Made by a program: the position numbers and the translations under genes. Below are positions 44,779 to 54,550 of a DNA stretch of 64,000 nt, one piece after another (position 1 is the first letter of the stretch; each line of letters begins with the position of its first letter). The DNA is from JAOXRU01 sp965247735 (GTDB taxonomy: Bacteria > Bacteroidota > Bacteroidia > Flavobacteriales > Flavobacteriaceae). The stretch lies in NCBI GenBank assembly GCA_965247735.1, contig CBDFHN010000002.1, forward strand, positions 1,984,001 to 2,048,000, written 5' to 3'. A model generated the notes under the pieces. The model ran no database searches and was not told where the DNA came from. It saw nothing but the letters and a program-made list of their open reading frames with translations.

Positions 44779-47685
44779 TTGTTTAAAAACATCTTTTTAC
44801 TACTGCTCTTTTGTACTTCATTTTTAATGCAAGCACAAGAACCTGTATCAGTACATCTTTCAGAAAAAGATGGATTGCCAGATAAAGAGTTCTACGATAT
44901 TTTTGAAGATGATAAAGGTTTTATTTGGCTGGCTGCAGATAAAGGATTGTTTCGGTATGATGGTAAATCCTTTAAAGGGTATACGCATGAAAAACAACAA
45001 GGCTTATCCGTTTTTAACCTTCAACAAGATTATTTAGGGCGTATTTGGTGTACCAATATCTCAGGCCAATTTTTCTATATACAGAATGGTAAAATGACAC
45101 TATTCCTAGATTTAAGCACACAATTAAATGGAGAATTAGCCGAATTTATAGTTAAAGAAAATTATATATGGGTATTTAAATCTTATCATTTTTATAAGAT
45201 AAATTTAAGGACTAAAGTTATAGAATTTAATAAAAAAAAAAGATCTGGGAATCTTTTCACACATAAAGGCCTTACTTATTATAGCAGTAATGATTCCATT
45301 TTTAGTATAAGCTCAAAAGATAAGGTAAAACCTTTACTTCCTATAAATCTACCATATAGAGATAAAAATGATATTTCAATAGTTCAAGGGAAATCAAAAA
45401 TCTTTGCTATAGGATCCTCTATGTTTCTTTTACAGAAACGGCTAGGTATTAATGCCTTTTTTGAGTTTTCTATGGAAACTAAAAATCTCCACTCTATTAA
45501 TGGGTTTAATGCTGTAGAAAAAGAAAGAATATATAATCAGTTTGAAAATGATAATGAAATCTGGCTAGCGACAAGTTCTGGTGTTTGGGTGTATGAATTT
45601 ATTGGAGATCGCTTTCAATTAAAAAAAAGATTTTTAAATAAAAATAATGTCACCAAAATACTGAAAGACAAAGATGATAACTATTGGTTTACCACCTTAA
45701 ACGAAGGTGTTTATGTAATTCCAAATATTTATATAGAAACTTGTTCTATTACAGACAAAAACATAACCAGTTTAGATGTTGTAAATGATAGCACACTTGT
45801 TTTTGGGAACACAAAAGGTGATATCGGTTTTTATAATGTAACAACTAATAAAGAAACTATTGTAAGCTTACCAACAGAAGATAGGGTCTCCATATTAAAA
45901 TATCATGCAAATCAAAACACTCTTTTTATAAGTAAGGATTTTAGCGGCTATACTTTAAATGATAAAACATTGAAAATAGCAAAAGTTGAAAATTTTCAAA
46001 CTTCAAAAAGTATAACAATATTAGAAAACAATGATTTACTTTTTACAAATCATAACAATGCTATTATACGCAAAAATGGAGGTCTTAAAAGTGAAATAAA
46101 ATACATATCTAGAGGAAAAAGAACATATGCTTCTCATTATAACAAAACAACCAAATCTGCTTATATCGCTTTTGTAGATGATTTAATACGTTATGATAGT
46201 ATATGGAACGCCAAACCTATTCGGTATAAAAATAAGCCTATTTACGTAAAATCTATAACAGCATCTGCCAATGGTATTGTTTGGGCTTCCACTTTCAAAA
46301 ATGGTGTTTTTGGAATTAAAAATGATACTATACTACATCATTATACTACTACAAACGGACTGACATCAAAGAACATTGAAAAAATTAAAGCTGATCAAAA
46401 CAAACTATGGATTGCGTTAAGCAATAGCGTACAGGTACTTGATATCAATACAAAACAATTAAAAACATTGACTAAAAGAGATGGTATTATATCCTATGAT
46501 ATCTCTGGTATAGAAATATTAAATAATAGAGTTTATTTTTCATCTAATGAAGGTTTGTTTTCTGTAGATAAGAAAAAAGGGTTTAAAACTCAAGACACAA
46601 AAGTATATTTCAATACATTAGAAATCAATGAAAAAAGCACTTCTATTACTTCAAGCTATCAATTAAAATACAATCAGAACGCCATAAAAATCGGTTTTAA
46701 TGTTAATGGTTTTTTATATAATAAAAAGGGAAGATATCAGTACCGATTAAAAGGTTTTAATGACAACTGGATAATTACAGACACAGGTGTTAACGCTGTA
46801 AAATACAATAGTTTGCCAGCAGGTAAATACACGTTTCAAGTACAGCCTTTTTTAAACCATAAATCAGATGCTACCAAAATAAAAGAACTTGAGTTTTTTA
46901 TAAAAAAACCATTTTGGGAAACCTGGTGGTTTATTTTGGGTATTGCTACGCTTATTTTAGGAAGTATTATTTTATATTTTAAAAATAAAATAAGGATCAA
47001 AGAAAAGGAACGAATTGCCCAATTAGAAAAAATATCTTTAGAAAAAGAAATGATTGCATTAAATTTAACGGCATTGCGTTCACAAATGAATCCACATTTT
47101 ATTTTTAATGCCTTAAACTCCATACAAGATTTAATTCTAAAACAAGATACAGATGCTTCTTACGATTATATTGTACTATTTGCGGAACTCATACGAAATA
47201 CGCTAAGTTACTCTAATCAAGATTTTATTCCTTTAGAAAAAGAATCAGACTTTTTAAAAGTGTATTTAAAATTAGAAAAACTCCGTTTTGGAAACTCTTT
47301 TAATTATAGTATTAATTTAGAAGAAAAAGAAGGATTAGAAGTCCCTTCATTACTAATACAACCTTTTATTGAAAATGCATTAGTACACGGTTTATTGCAT
47401 AAAACTGGCGATAAAAAACTTACTATAAACTTTCGTTTTATAGATGATACTTTGCAATGCGTTATTACTGATAACGGAATCGGAAGAAAAAAAGCACAAG
47501 AAATTGCTAAACGACAAGGTAACCGTCACGAATCATTTGCCTTAAACGCGATAGAAAAACGATTAAAAATCTTCAAAAAACAGTATAACGAAAACATCGG
47601 TTATGTTATAGAAGATTTATACAAAAACGAAACAACTATAGGCACTAAAGTTATTTTAACAATGCCATTCCGAAAACGTTTTTAA
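44779..47685 (+). CDS. LytS-type histidine kinase with two-component propeller sensor
   Basis: 968 residues from TTG 44779, which gives a good signal peptide (FKNIFLLLLFCTSF); the first ATG would cut it away. Propeller blades fill about 25-600 (e.g. EDDKGFIWLAADKGLF), then a Y_Y_Y domain (about 620-710), a membrane helix (about 714-735), a His_kinase domain with His773 in RSQMNPHFIFNALN, and a HATPase with NALVHGL and ITDNGIGRKKA. Kinase boxes look intact. It is in the same unit as the LytTR gene. The periplasmic propeller is the ligand sensor in this family. Confidence 0.95.
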   Translation: MFKNIFLLLLFCTSFLMQAQEPVSVHLSEKDGLPDKEFYDIFEDDKGFIWLAADKGLFRYDGKSFKGYTHEKQQGLSVFNLQQDYLGRIWCTNISGQFFYIQNGKMTLFLDLSTQLNGELAEFIVKENYIWVFKSYHFYKINLRTKVIEFNKKKRSGNLFTHKGLTYYSSNDSIFSISSKDKVKPLLPINLPYRDKNDISIVQGKSKIFAIGSSMFLLQKRLGINAFFEFSMETKNLHSINGFNAVEKERIYNQFENDNEIWLATSSGVWVYEFIGDRFQLKKRFLNKNNVTKILKDKDDNYWFTTLNEGVYVIPNIYIETCSITDKNITSLDVVNDSTLVFGNTKGDIGFYNVTTNKETIVSLPTEDRVSILKYHANQNTLFISKDFSGYTLNDKTLKIAKVENFQTSKSITILENNDLLFTNHNNAIIRKNGGLKSEIKYISRGKRTYASHYNKTTKSAYIAFVDDLIRYDSIWNAKPIRYKNKPIYVKSITASANGIVWASTFKNGVFGIKNDTILHHYTTTNGLTSKNIEKIKADQNKLWIALSNSVQVLDINTKQLKTLTKRDGIISYDISGIEILNNRVYFSSNEGLFSVDKKKGFKTQDTKVYFNTLEINEKSTSITSSYQLKYNQNAIKIGFNVNGFLYNKKGRYQYRLKGFNDNWIITDTGVNAVKYNSLPAGKYTFQVQPFLNHKSDATKIKELEFFIKKPFWETWWFILGIATLILGSIILYFKNKIRIKEKERIAQLEKISLEKEMIALNLTALRSQMNPHFIFNALNSIQDLILKQDTDASYDYIVLFAELIRNTLSYSNQDFIPLEKESDFLKVYLKLEKLRFGNSFNYSINLEEKEGLEVPSLLIQPFIENALVHGLLHKTGDKKLTINFRFIDDTLQCVITDNGIGRKKAQEIAKRQGNRHESFALNAIEKRLKIFKKQYNENIGYVIEDLYKNETTIGTKVILTMPFRKRF

Positions 47686-47932
47686 CTTCTTTTCCTTAAA
47701 CAAATATCATTTTATAATGATATAACACAAATCAATTTTCTTTATCAATTATTACAATAAAGGGAAGTTATTCCCTATTAAAAAATCACATTACTTCACT
47801 TTTATATTCTCTATATCACCTTTTGTTGATTTACCATTTTCTTCATTTACAAAGCGAATCGGCAGTTCATAAAGTGCTTTATACGCAAAAGTGCTATTTA
47901 CTGTTATCCTTGTAAATAAATTAAAAAAAAAC

Positions 47933-49951
47933 ATGAAAACAGTATCAACCAAATTAATTTTTATAAGTGCAATTCTACTAGCAATTATATCTTGTAAAAA
48001 CGATGATGATCAACCTACAAACACTGCTCCTATTATTAAAGCTCAGTCCTACAATTTCTCCGAGGATTTAGGACCTAATAATGTTATTGGCAATGTATTG
48101 GCCACGGATCCAGAAGGCACGGCAATTAGCTATAGTATCACTGCCAATAGCAACAATCTTTTTGAAATTTCTGCAACAGGCGATTTAAGCCTCGTTACAG
48201 GTGCTTCCTTAGACTATGAAACAGCTATTAGTCATACACTTACTGTACAAGTTTCAGATGGAGACTTAACTGCATCTGCACAAATAACCATAAACGTTAT
48301 AGATATAGATGAAAATGTTGCTCCCGTAATTCTTGCACAATCTTTTAGTATTGATGAAAATACAACAGCATCTACGGAAATTGCAACTATTGTGGCTAGC
48401 GATGCTAATGGAAACTCTTTAATATATAGTATTTCTCAAAATGCGTTTCAGAACGGTGTAAGTTCTCAACCTATGTTTGAGTTGTTAGGGAATAATTCTG
48501 GTGAGCTTCGTTTGGCCTCTAAACGCTATTTAGATTTTGAACAAGAAGCTACATACGAAATAGAAGTTACGGTAACGGATGGTGTTTTAAGCGCTGCTGC
48601 GGATATTACTATTAATATTACCAATGTTAATGAAGCTCCAAGCATCACAGACGGTTCTACTATAAATGACGCTGCAGAAGATATAGCAGATACCGTTGTT
48701 ATTGGTACTATTGTGGCTATAGACCCAGAAGGAGATACTATTATCTATTCTATCCCTTTAAACCCTGGTAATCTTTTTGAAATAAATAGCGATGGTGAAA
48801 TAAGCTTGGCTGCAGGTAAAGCTTTGGATTATGAAACAGCAACAAGCCATACGATAACCGTAAATGTATCGGATGGTGACGCGGTTTCTGCAGAGAGCAT
48901 TACCATTGACGTAACCGATGTTGCAGAAGCTCTTAGTAGCATAACGGTAACTACCTTTGCAGGTTCCACAATAGGCGATAGTAACGGTGTTGGTACTGCA
49001 GCACAGTTTGGAAGTATCGCTAATATAATTGTAGGCCCTTCAGGGAACTTGTTTATTGCTGATGCGGGGAACAATACCATTAGAAAAATTACTATTGCTA
49101 CGGCAGAAGTGACTAAATTTTCTGGTAGTGGTAATGAGGGTTCAAACGATGGTAGTGCTGCTGCGGCAAGTTATGATTATGTTTCAGGTTTTACTTATAG
49201 TACTTCTTTGGGTAGGTTTTTTGCCGCAGACACTGGAAATCATTTAATAAGACAGGTAAATACAGCCGGGAATGTAGGTTTTTGGGCAGGAACAGGAAGA
49301 GGTTATATAGATGGCAATGGAGCTACTGCTATGTTTAACAATCCAACGCAGCTAGCGGCAGATGCTTCAAATAATGTTTATGTGGTAGATAGGCTCAACC
49401 AAAACATTCGTAAGGTTACACAAACAAGATTAGTGTCTACTTTTGCAGGAAGTAATGACCCTATCCCCATGAATAGAGATGGTTCTGTAGATGGTACAGG
49501 TACGGCTGCTAAATTTGATACCCCATTTGGAATTGCTATAGACGGTTCTGGTAATTTATATGTTACCGACCAGGGCAACCACCGTATTCGTAAAATAACC
49601 CCTAGTGGTGTGGTAACTACACTTGCAGGTAGTAGCCCTGGTTTTGCAGATGGTACCGGTACTGCCGCTAAATTTAGCAGCCCTAATGGTATTACTGTAG
49701 ATACAGTAGGGAATGTATATGTAAGTGATAGTGGCAACAAAAGAATTCGTAAAATAACCCCGAATGGTGTAGTTACAACAGTTGCAGGAACAGGAACGCA
49801 ACAAATTACCAATGGTGGTTTTAATCAGGCATCTTTTTATGCTCCTAATGCAATTGCTATAGATGCCGCTGGTAACTTATATGTTGGCGATACCGATGGA
49901 TCCCAACGCTTGGTTCGTAAAATCACTTTTAACAAATCAAATCAGCCATAG
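47933..49951 (+). CDS. Cadherin-repeat plus NHL-propeller lipoprotein
   Basis: 672 residues from ATG 47933, where MKTVSTKLIFISA starts a lipoprotein signal with Cys at IISCKNDDD; the earlier GTG at 47891 has no support. Three cadherin-like domains (about 30-330; SLDYETAISHTLTVQVSDGD and similar) are followed by an NHL-type propeller (about 345-670; GNLYVTDQGNHRIRKITPSG). Probably an adhesion or matrix-binding surface protein. Ser/Thr- and Asp-rich with calcium-site-like DGDxT motifs. A second cadherin lipoprotein follows. Confidence 0.88.
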   Translation: MKTVSTKLIFISAILLAIISCKNDDDQPTNTAPIIKAQSYNFSEDLGPNNVIGNVLATDPEGTAISYSITANSNNLFEISATGDLSLVTGASLDYETAISHTLTVQVSDGDLTASAQITINVIDIDENVAPVILAQSFSIDENTTASTEIATIVASDANGNSLIYSISQNAFQNGVSSQPMFELLGNNSGELRLASKRYLDFEQEATYEIEVTVTDGVLSAAADITINITNVNEAPSITDGSTINDAAEDIADTVVIGTIVAIDPEGDTIIYSIPLNPGNLFEINSDGEISLAAGKALDYETATSHTITVNVSDGDAVSAESITIDVTDVAEALSSITVTTFAGSTIGDSNGVGTAAQFGSIANIIVGPSGNLFIADAGNNTIRKITIATAEVTKFSGSGNEGSNDGSAAAASYDYVSGFTYSTSLGRFFAADTGNHLIRQVNTAGNVGFWAGTGRGYIDGNGATAMFNNPTQLAADASNNVYVVDRLNQNIRKVTQTRLVSTFAGSNDPIPMNRDGSVDGTGTAAKFDTPFGIAIDGSGNLYVTDQGNHRIRKITPSGVVTTLAGSSPGFADGTGTAAKFSSPNGITVDTVGNVYVSDSGNKRIRKITPNGVVTTVAGTGTQQITNGGFNQASFYAPNAIAIDAAGNLYVGDTDGSQRLVRKITFNKSNQP

Positions 49952-50067
49952 TAAAATCCGCCTTGTGGTTTTTTACGATAAGGCAGTTTTTCTACTTCAA
50001 AAACAATCAAGGAAGGATACCTAAATCTCCTTCTTTTTCACCATTAAAAACCTTAAATCATAACCAT

Positions 50068-52071
50068 ATGAAACATTATTTTAGAATCATAACCCTATTT
50101 TTATTATTGGTCCTTATTGGCTGTAATAAAGATGATGATTCACCAAAAAATTTGGCCCCAATAGTAAAAAGCCAAAGCTATAATTCGTCAGAAGACATAG
50201 CGCCCAATGCGCTAATCGGTAAGGTAGTTGCAACAGACCCAGAAGGAGAAACACTTACCTACAGTATTACAGCAAATAGCGCTAATCTCTTTAAAATATC
50301 TACAACAGGAGATTTAAGCCTTGTAGCTGGTTCTTCTTTAGATTACGAAACTGCAACAACACATGATCTTACGGTTCAAGTATCTGATGGAGATTTGTCG
50401 GCATCAGCACCAATAACCATTAATGTGACAGATGTAGATGAAGTACCAAATATTGCAGCTCAAACTTTTACAATAGCGGAAAATTTAGCTGCTAATGGAA
50501 CTGTTGCTGAAGTAATAGCAACCGATCCTAACGACGATACCTTAACTTATACGATAACAAATGAAGCCAATGCCAGTACAACCTTTATTATGGATGGAAA
50601 CCTGATAAAATTAGCCGCTGGACAATTATTAGATCATGAAACGGCTAGTAGTTTTGATGTTACAGTTACTGTTTCTGATGGAACCTTAACGGCTTCAGCC
50701 AACATCTATATTATCGTTGAAGATGTAAATGACGCTGCTCCAGTTATAACAGCTAGTGGTCCTTTTTCTGTTGCAGAGGACATTGCGAGCAACACTTTTA
50801 TAGGAACAATAAGTGCAACAGATGCAGATAGTAGTTATACATTTAGCCTTACAGATGATGCGAATGGTCTTTTTAGAATTGGAACCAATAATGGAGATAT
50901 TTACTTAACAGCTGGCAACAACCTAGATTATGAGACAGTTATACAACATACGGTAGAAGTTCAGGTGTCAGATGGTATCTCTAATACTACTGCTACAGTA
51001 ACCATCAATGTTACCGATGTTAATGATGGAGTACCCAATACAGGTACCGCATTTATTACCACTTGGGAAACTACTGCCGTTAATGGAACTGTTACTATCC
51101 CTACCAACAATGCATTCACCTACGACTATTCTGTAGATTGGGGAGATGGCGCTACAAGTACAAATAGAACAGGAAACACCATACATATCTATGGAACTCC
51201 AGGAACGTATACGGTAAAAATTACGGGAACCTTCCCTGCTATTTATTTTACCAACCAAGGAGATAGAGGAAAAATAAAAACTATTGAACAATGGGGTTCT
51301 AATGCATGGGAATCTATGGAACTTGCCTTTTATGGTTGTTATAATCTAACAAACAATGCAACAGATGTACCCGATTTATCTTTAGTAACCAGTATGATCG
51401 GAACCTTTAGAAACGCTGCTGCTTTTAATGCCGATCTAAACAATTGGGATGTTAGTAGTGTAGAGAATATGTTTACACTATTTAATGGTGCTACTTCTTT
51501 TAATGGTGATATTAGTAGTTGGAATGTAAGTAAAGTAACCAATATGGGGCATATGTTTAGTAGTGCTTCCGCTTTTAATCAAAATATTGGTGGTTGGGAT
51601 GTAAGTAAAGTAATTACTATGACAACTATGTTTGCTAATGCTACTGTTTTTAACCAGAACCTAAATAGTTGGGATATGTCTAGCGTTAGAAAAATAGACT
51701 ACATGTTTGATTATGCCACTGCTTTTAACGGCGATATTTCTTCTTGGGATGTTAGTGATGTAAGAGATATGAAGCGGAGCTTTAGTTTTGCCACTAATTT
51801 TAATGGAAACATAAGTAATTGGGATGTTGGCCGTGTAACCGATATGACCAATATGTTTTACGAAGCAGCCATATTTAACCAAAACATTGGTAGCTGGAAT
51901 GTTGGTAAAGTAGTAAGTATGCCTGGTATGTTTAGAAATGCTGCTGCTTTTAACCAAAATTTAGCTGCATGGGATACCGCTTTGGTAACCAGCTGTTCTG
52001 GTTTTGAAACTGGCTCAGCTTTAACAGCAATACAAATACCAGGTAGTGGTCCATGTTTCCCTTCTTTTTAA
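50068..52071 (+). CDS. Cadherin-repeat plus BspA-type (DUF285) lipoprotein
   Basis: 667 residues from ATG 50068; lipobox LVLIGCNKDDD. Three cadherin-like domains (about 30-315) precede a PKD-like piece (TYDYSVDWGDGAT) and a row of DUF285 repeats (about 395-650; e.g. WDVSSVENMFTLFNGATSFN). The last part is closely similar to two blocks of the giant protein at 54550-60510, including EQWGSNAWESMELAFYGC. This suggests module sharing between surface proteins. It probably sits on the cell surface. Confidence 0.88.
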   Translation: MKHYFRIITLFLLLVLIGCNKDDDSPKNLAPIVKSQSYNSSEDIAPNALIGKVVATDPEGETLTYSITANSANLFKISTTGDLSLVAGSSLDYETATTHDLTVQVSDGDLSASAPITINVTDVDEVPNIAAQTFTIAENLAANGTVAEVIATDPNDDTLTYTITNEANASTTFIMDGNLIKLAAGQLLDHETASSFDVTVTVSDGTLTASANIYIIVEDVNDAAPVITASGPFSVAEDIASNTFIGTISATDADSSYTFSLTDDANGLFRIGTNNGDIYLTAGNNLDYETVIQHTVEVQVSDGISNTTATVTINVTDVNDGVPNTGTAFITTWETTAVNGTVTIPTNNAFTYDYSVDWGDGATSTNRTGNTIHIYGTPGTYTVKITGTFPAIYFTNQGDRGKIKTIEQWGSNAWESMELAFYGCYNLTNNATDVPDLSLVTSMIGTFRNAAAFNADLNNWDVSSVENMFTLFNGATSFNGDISSWNVSKVTNMGHMFSSASAFNQNIGGWDVSKVITMTTMFANATVFNQNLNSWDMSSVRKIDYMFDYATAFNGDISSWDVSDVRDMKRSFSFATNFNGNISNWDVGRVTDMTNMFYEAAIFNQNIGSWNVGKVVSMPGMFRNAAAFNQNLAAWDTALVTSCSGFETGSALTAIQIPGSGPCFPSF

Positions 52072-52136
52072 ATTAAATAAAAAACCATACCGCTTGTACG
52101 ATGCACGCGGTATATAAATCTATAAAAAATACAATA

Positions 52137-53210
52137 ATGAAAAAAATAATGATAGCGGCCGTATTGCTGGTTTCTGCAATTACGACAGCACAAAACAGTT
52201 TATTTAAAAATATTTCTACTACAGATCAATATACAGGCTACACATCTGTTGTGGATACTGATAATGATGGTGTCTATGTAATAGCAAACAGACAGTTTGT
52301 TGTAAAATTTGAACTAAAAACACTTCCTACTGGCGAAGGTTATAGCGTTTCAGCCATAGTAGATAAAGGAGATAAAAAAGGAAAAACAAGTACGATAGAT
52401 GTAGTAGCAGGAAATTATACCTGTAAAGGCTATCCTTATGAAAGTATCATTAAAGCTAAATACAATAAAGACGGTATTATTGCCATAGGCGATTATGTGT
52501 TTTTTCTTAAAGGTGTTTCAGATGATGGTACTTCTTATACTAGTGTAGACGAGGTATATATAAAAGAAGGAGCTTCATCAGGAAATAATACTGGAGAAAA
52601 AAAGAAGAAAAAAAAGAAGAAATTTTCTTTTAAAGACAAGCTTAAAAAATTGAAGTCTGGTGGTCTTGTAATAAAAGCTAATTATGGTTCAGAACATAAA
52701 GATTTGCAAAGTCAAAACATAAGAAAATTAATTACGGATTATCTAGTAGCAATGAAAGCAAAACAAGGTGCTAGAACTGCAAAAGAAAAGCAATCGGATA
52801 AAAATATTACTAAATCTAGTGACGCAATCGCTTTAAAAGCAAAAAATGCTAAAGCAGCAGAAAAAGCAAAAAGAGATGCGGAATGGGCAGATGCAAAAAG
52901 ATATAACGATTCTGTTAAAGCTACTCCAGAATGGCAAGATTTGCAAAGGAGAAAAGCACAAAACGAAGCGAACTATCAGGCTTCTAAGTCAAGTAAAAGT
53001 AACACAGTAACTATTAGTAATAGAACTGGTAGAGATATTTACGTGTATAAAAAAGGATCAAGAAACGGTACTAGAATAAATGTAAATAGTTCATCCAAAT
53101 TTGATTGTACTGTGAGTTATACTTATAAATATGATTCTAATGCATCAGGTAGCGGATCTCAATGCTATAATGCAAATACTGGTTGTAATGCAAGTGTTAC
53201 TTTAAAATAA
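52137..53210 (+). CDS. Exported protein of unknown family, Lys-rich middle
   Basis: 357 residues; ATG 52137 starts a signal peptide to about residue 19, while the earlier ATG at 52101 only adds a charged lead. A small beta domain (about 25-150) is followed by KKKKKKKFSFKDKLKKL, a long Ala/Lys helix (about 200-280) and a Cys-containing C-terminal domain (TVTISNRTGRDIYVYKKGSRN). I do not recognise the family. It follows the surface lipoprotein after 65 bases and ends at a strong terminator. Confidence 0.75.
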   Translation: MKKIMIAAVLLVSAITTAQNSLFKNISTTDQYTGYTSVVDTDNDGVYVIANRQFVVKFELKTLPTGEGYSVSAIVDKGDKKGKTSTIDVVAGNYTCKGYPYESIIKAKYNKDGIIAIGDYVFFLKGVSDDGTSYTSVDEVYIKEGASSGNNTGEKKKKKKKKFSFKDKLKKLKSGGLVIKANYGSEHKDLQSQNIRKLITDYLVAMKAKQGARTAKEKQSDKNITKSSDAIALKAKNAKAAEKAKRDAEWADAKRYNDSVKATPEWQDLQRRKAQNEANYQASKSSKSNTVTISNRTGRDIYVYKKGSRNGTRINVNSSSKFDCTVSYTYKYDSNASGSGSQCYNANTGCNASVTLK

Positions 53211-53234
53211 TTCTTCTAGTTAAGTCCAAAAGTA

Positions 53235-53264
53235 AAAGCGCTTAATGTTTCCATTAAGCGCTTT
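53235..53264 (+). terminator. Rho-independent terminator
   Basis: Perfect 13-base stem AAAGCGCTTAATG / CATTAAGCGCTTT with a TTTC loop, 24 bases after the stop at 53210. Confidence 0.85.
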
Positions 53265-53267
53265 ATT

Positions 53268-53352
53268 CCCACTAGTGGGTTTAATACCCCGACGCTTGCG
53301 TCGAAATATAAATAATTTGTTACTTATTAATGTCTCTGGGCTTGCCCCGAGG
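53268..53352. repeat. Cluster of REP-like hairpins
   Basis: Three compact palindromes follow the terminator: CCCACTAGTGGG (53268-53279), CGACGC-TT-GCGTCG (53290-53303) and CTCTGGGC-TT-GCCCCGAG (53334-53351). The last two share a GC-TT-GC tip, like REP/IS200-type hairpins tied to RAYT or IS200-family transposases. No transposase gene is present. Confidence 0.6.
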
Positions 53353-53366
53353 TTGTTTACTTTTAA

Positions 53367-53522
53367 ATGTCAGTCATGTTTATAAAAAGGTTTTTTAGAA
53401 AGAACCGAATCCAAAGAAAAGACGCAGTTCTAAGAATTGTTTTCGATGCCAAAAAATGTACTATCGAAAGAGATAAAGTCATCTATTTAAAAAAGGAAAT
53501 AATCAAAAAACAACACCAATGA
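53367..53522 (+). CDS. Possible small basic protein
   Basis: Open frame of 51 residues from ATG 53367 to TGA 53522, Lys/Arg-rich (FIKRFFRKNRIQRKDAV; YLKKEIIKKQHQ), directly after the REP-like hairpins. No family recognised, no clear promoter. It may be a remnant of an element or random. Low confidence. Confidence 0.25.
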   Translation: MSVMFIKRFFRKNRIQRKDAVLRIVFDAKKCTIERDKVIYLKKEIIKKQHQ

Positions 53523-53620
53523 ATACCATAAAAAATGGTGTCAGCCATATTCTTATCCTGTATAGGAGTCTTTTAAGGGCAGGAAACTGCTAAAAAAAAA
53601 TAGAATAACACTACTTAAAG

Positions 53621-54550
53621 CTACTCATAATACCCATCTCCAAATCTATAACTCAACACCAAACCATGGGTAGTAGCAATTGGTGCGTCTCCTGAAGCCA
53701 TATTATAATTATAAATAAATCTAAAGTTTTTAATTGCATATAACCCTACTAATAAATTTAACGAGCCATTGCTTCTATATCCGCCTCCTATTTCTATTCT
53801 ATTATTAAAGTTTACTGCCATATTAACATCTACTTGTAATGGTGCTCCTTCCTCCCTTTTTAGCAAAAAGCTAGGCTTTATCATTACTTTTCTATAAAAA
53901 TCAGTGAAAAACCTATAACCAGCATAAGCATAAATAGGGTTTGACAATTCTAAATTATCAACAGATGCTAATTTTGTTCCTAAAACATTAGGTGCTGATG
54001 CGCCAAAAAACAAATCTTTATAATTGAACATAAAACCAACACCTATACTTGGTATGGTTGCATTTATATTTTCTTGAAAATTTGGATCATCAGTTATTCC
54101 TAATTTTAACAAATCATCACGGTATAGTTGCACTCCTGCTGTTATTCCAAAAGAAAGTACTGTAGGGTAATAATGTTGCCAATAGGGTCTATTCTTTTGA
54201 GTATCAAAAAAAAGCTTGTACGAATAGGCTGCAAAAGCTGTTGTTGTAGAAGTAACCCCTATTTTATTCTGAAAAACTCCTGCTCCTAGTCCCATCCGAC
54301 CTTCATTTAAAGGTGCATTAATGCTAAAGGTTATGTTTTTAGGCGCTCCTTCAAATTGATTTGAAAAACCAGAATTACTAAACGTTAATTCAGCATCTTT
54401 TTCAAAACCTGCATAAGCAGAATTGATAATAAATGTATTGTAATTGTATTCTGAAAAAACTGGAGTTTGTTGTGCTATCGTCACTTGAAAGAAACAACAA
54501 AACAATGCAATTAGTATAGATTTATGTTTGGATATCGTTAGCATAGTCAT
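53621..54550 (-). CDS. PorP/SprF-family outer-membrane protein (type IX secretion)
   Basis: 309 residues with signal peptide ending near TIAQQTP. The start after it, PVFSEYNYNTFIINSAYAG, is typical of the PorP/SprF family, with further GLGAGVFQNKIG and SIGVGFMFNYKDLFFG beta strands. These outer-membrane proteins pair with large T9SS type B cargo. The ATG overlaps the stop of the 1986-residue gene by one base, so they are coupled. Specific delivery of that cargo is inferred from the pairing. Confidence 0.93.
   Translation of the reverse strand: MTMLTISKHKSILIALFCCFFQVTIAQQTPVFSEYNYNTFIINSAYAGFEKDAELTFSNSGFSNQFEGAPKNITFSINAPLNEGRMGLGAGVFQNKIGVTSTTTAFAAYSYKLFFDTQKNRPYWQHYYPTVLSFGITAGVQLYRDDLLKLGITDDPNFQENINATIPSIGVGFMFNYKDLFFGASAPNVLGTKLASVDNLELSNPIYAYAGYRFFTDFYRKVMIKPSFLLKREEGAPLQVDVNMAVNFNNRIEIGGGYRSNGSLNLLVGLYAIKNFRFIYNYNMASGDAPIATTHGLVLSYRFGDGYYE

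Noticed and set aside
49378..49812. 144-residue minus-strand frame
   Set aside because: Antisense of NHL repeats; repeated Val/Pro/Leu pattern mirrors the plus-strand repeats.
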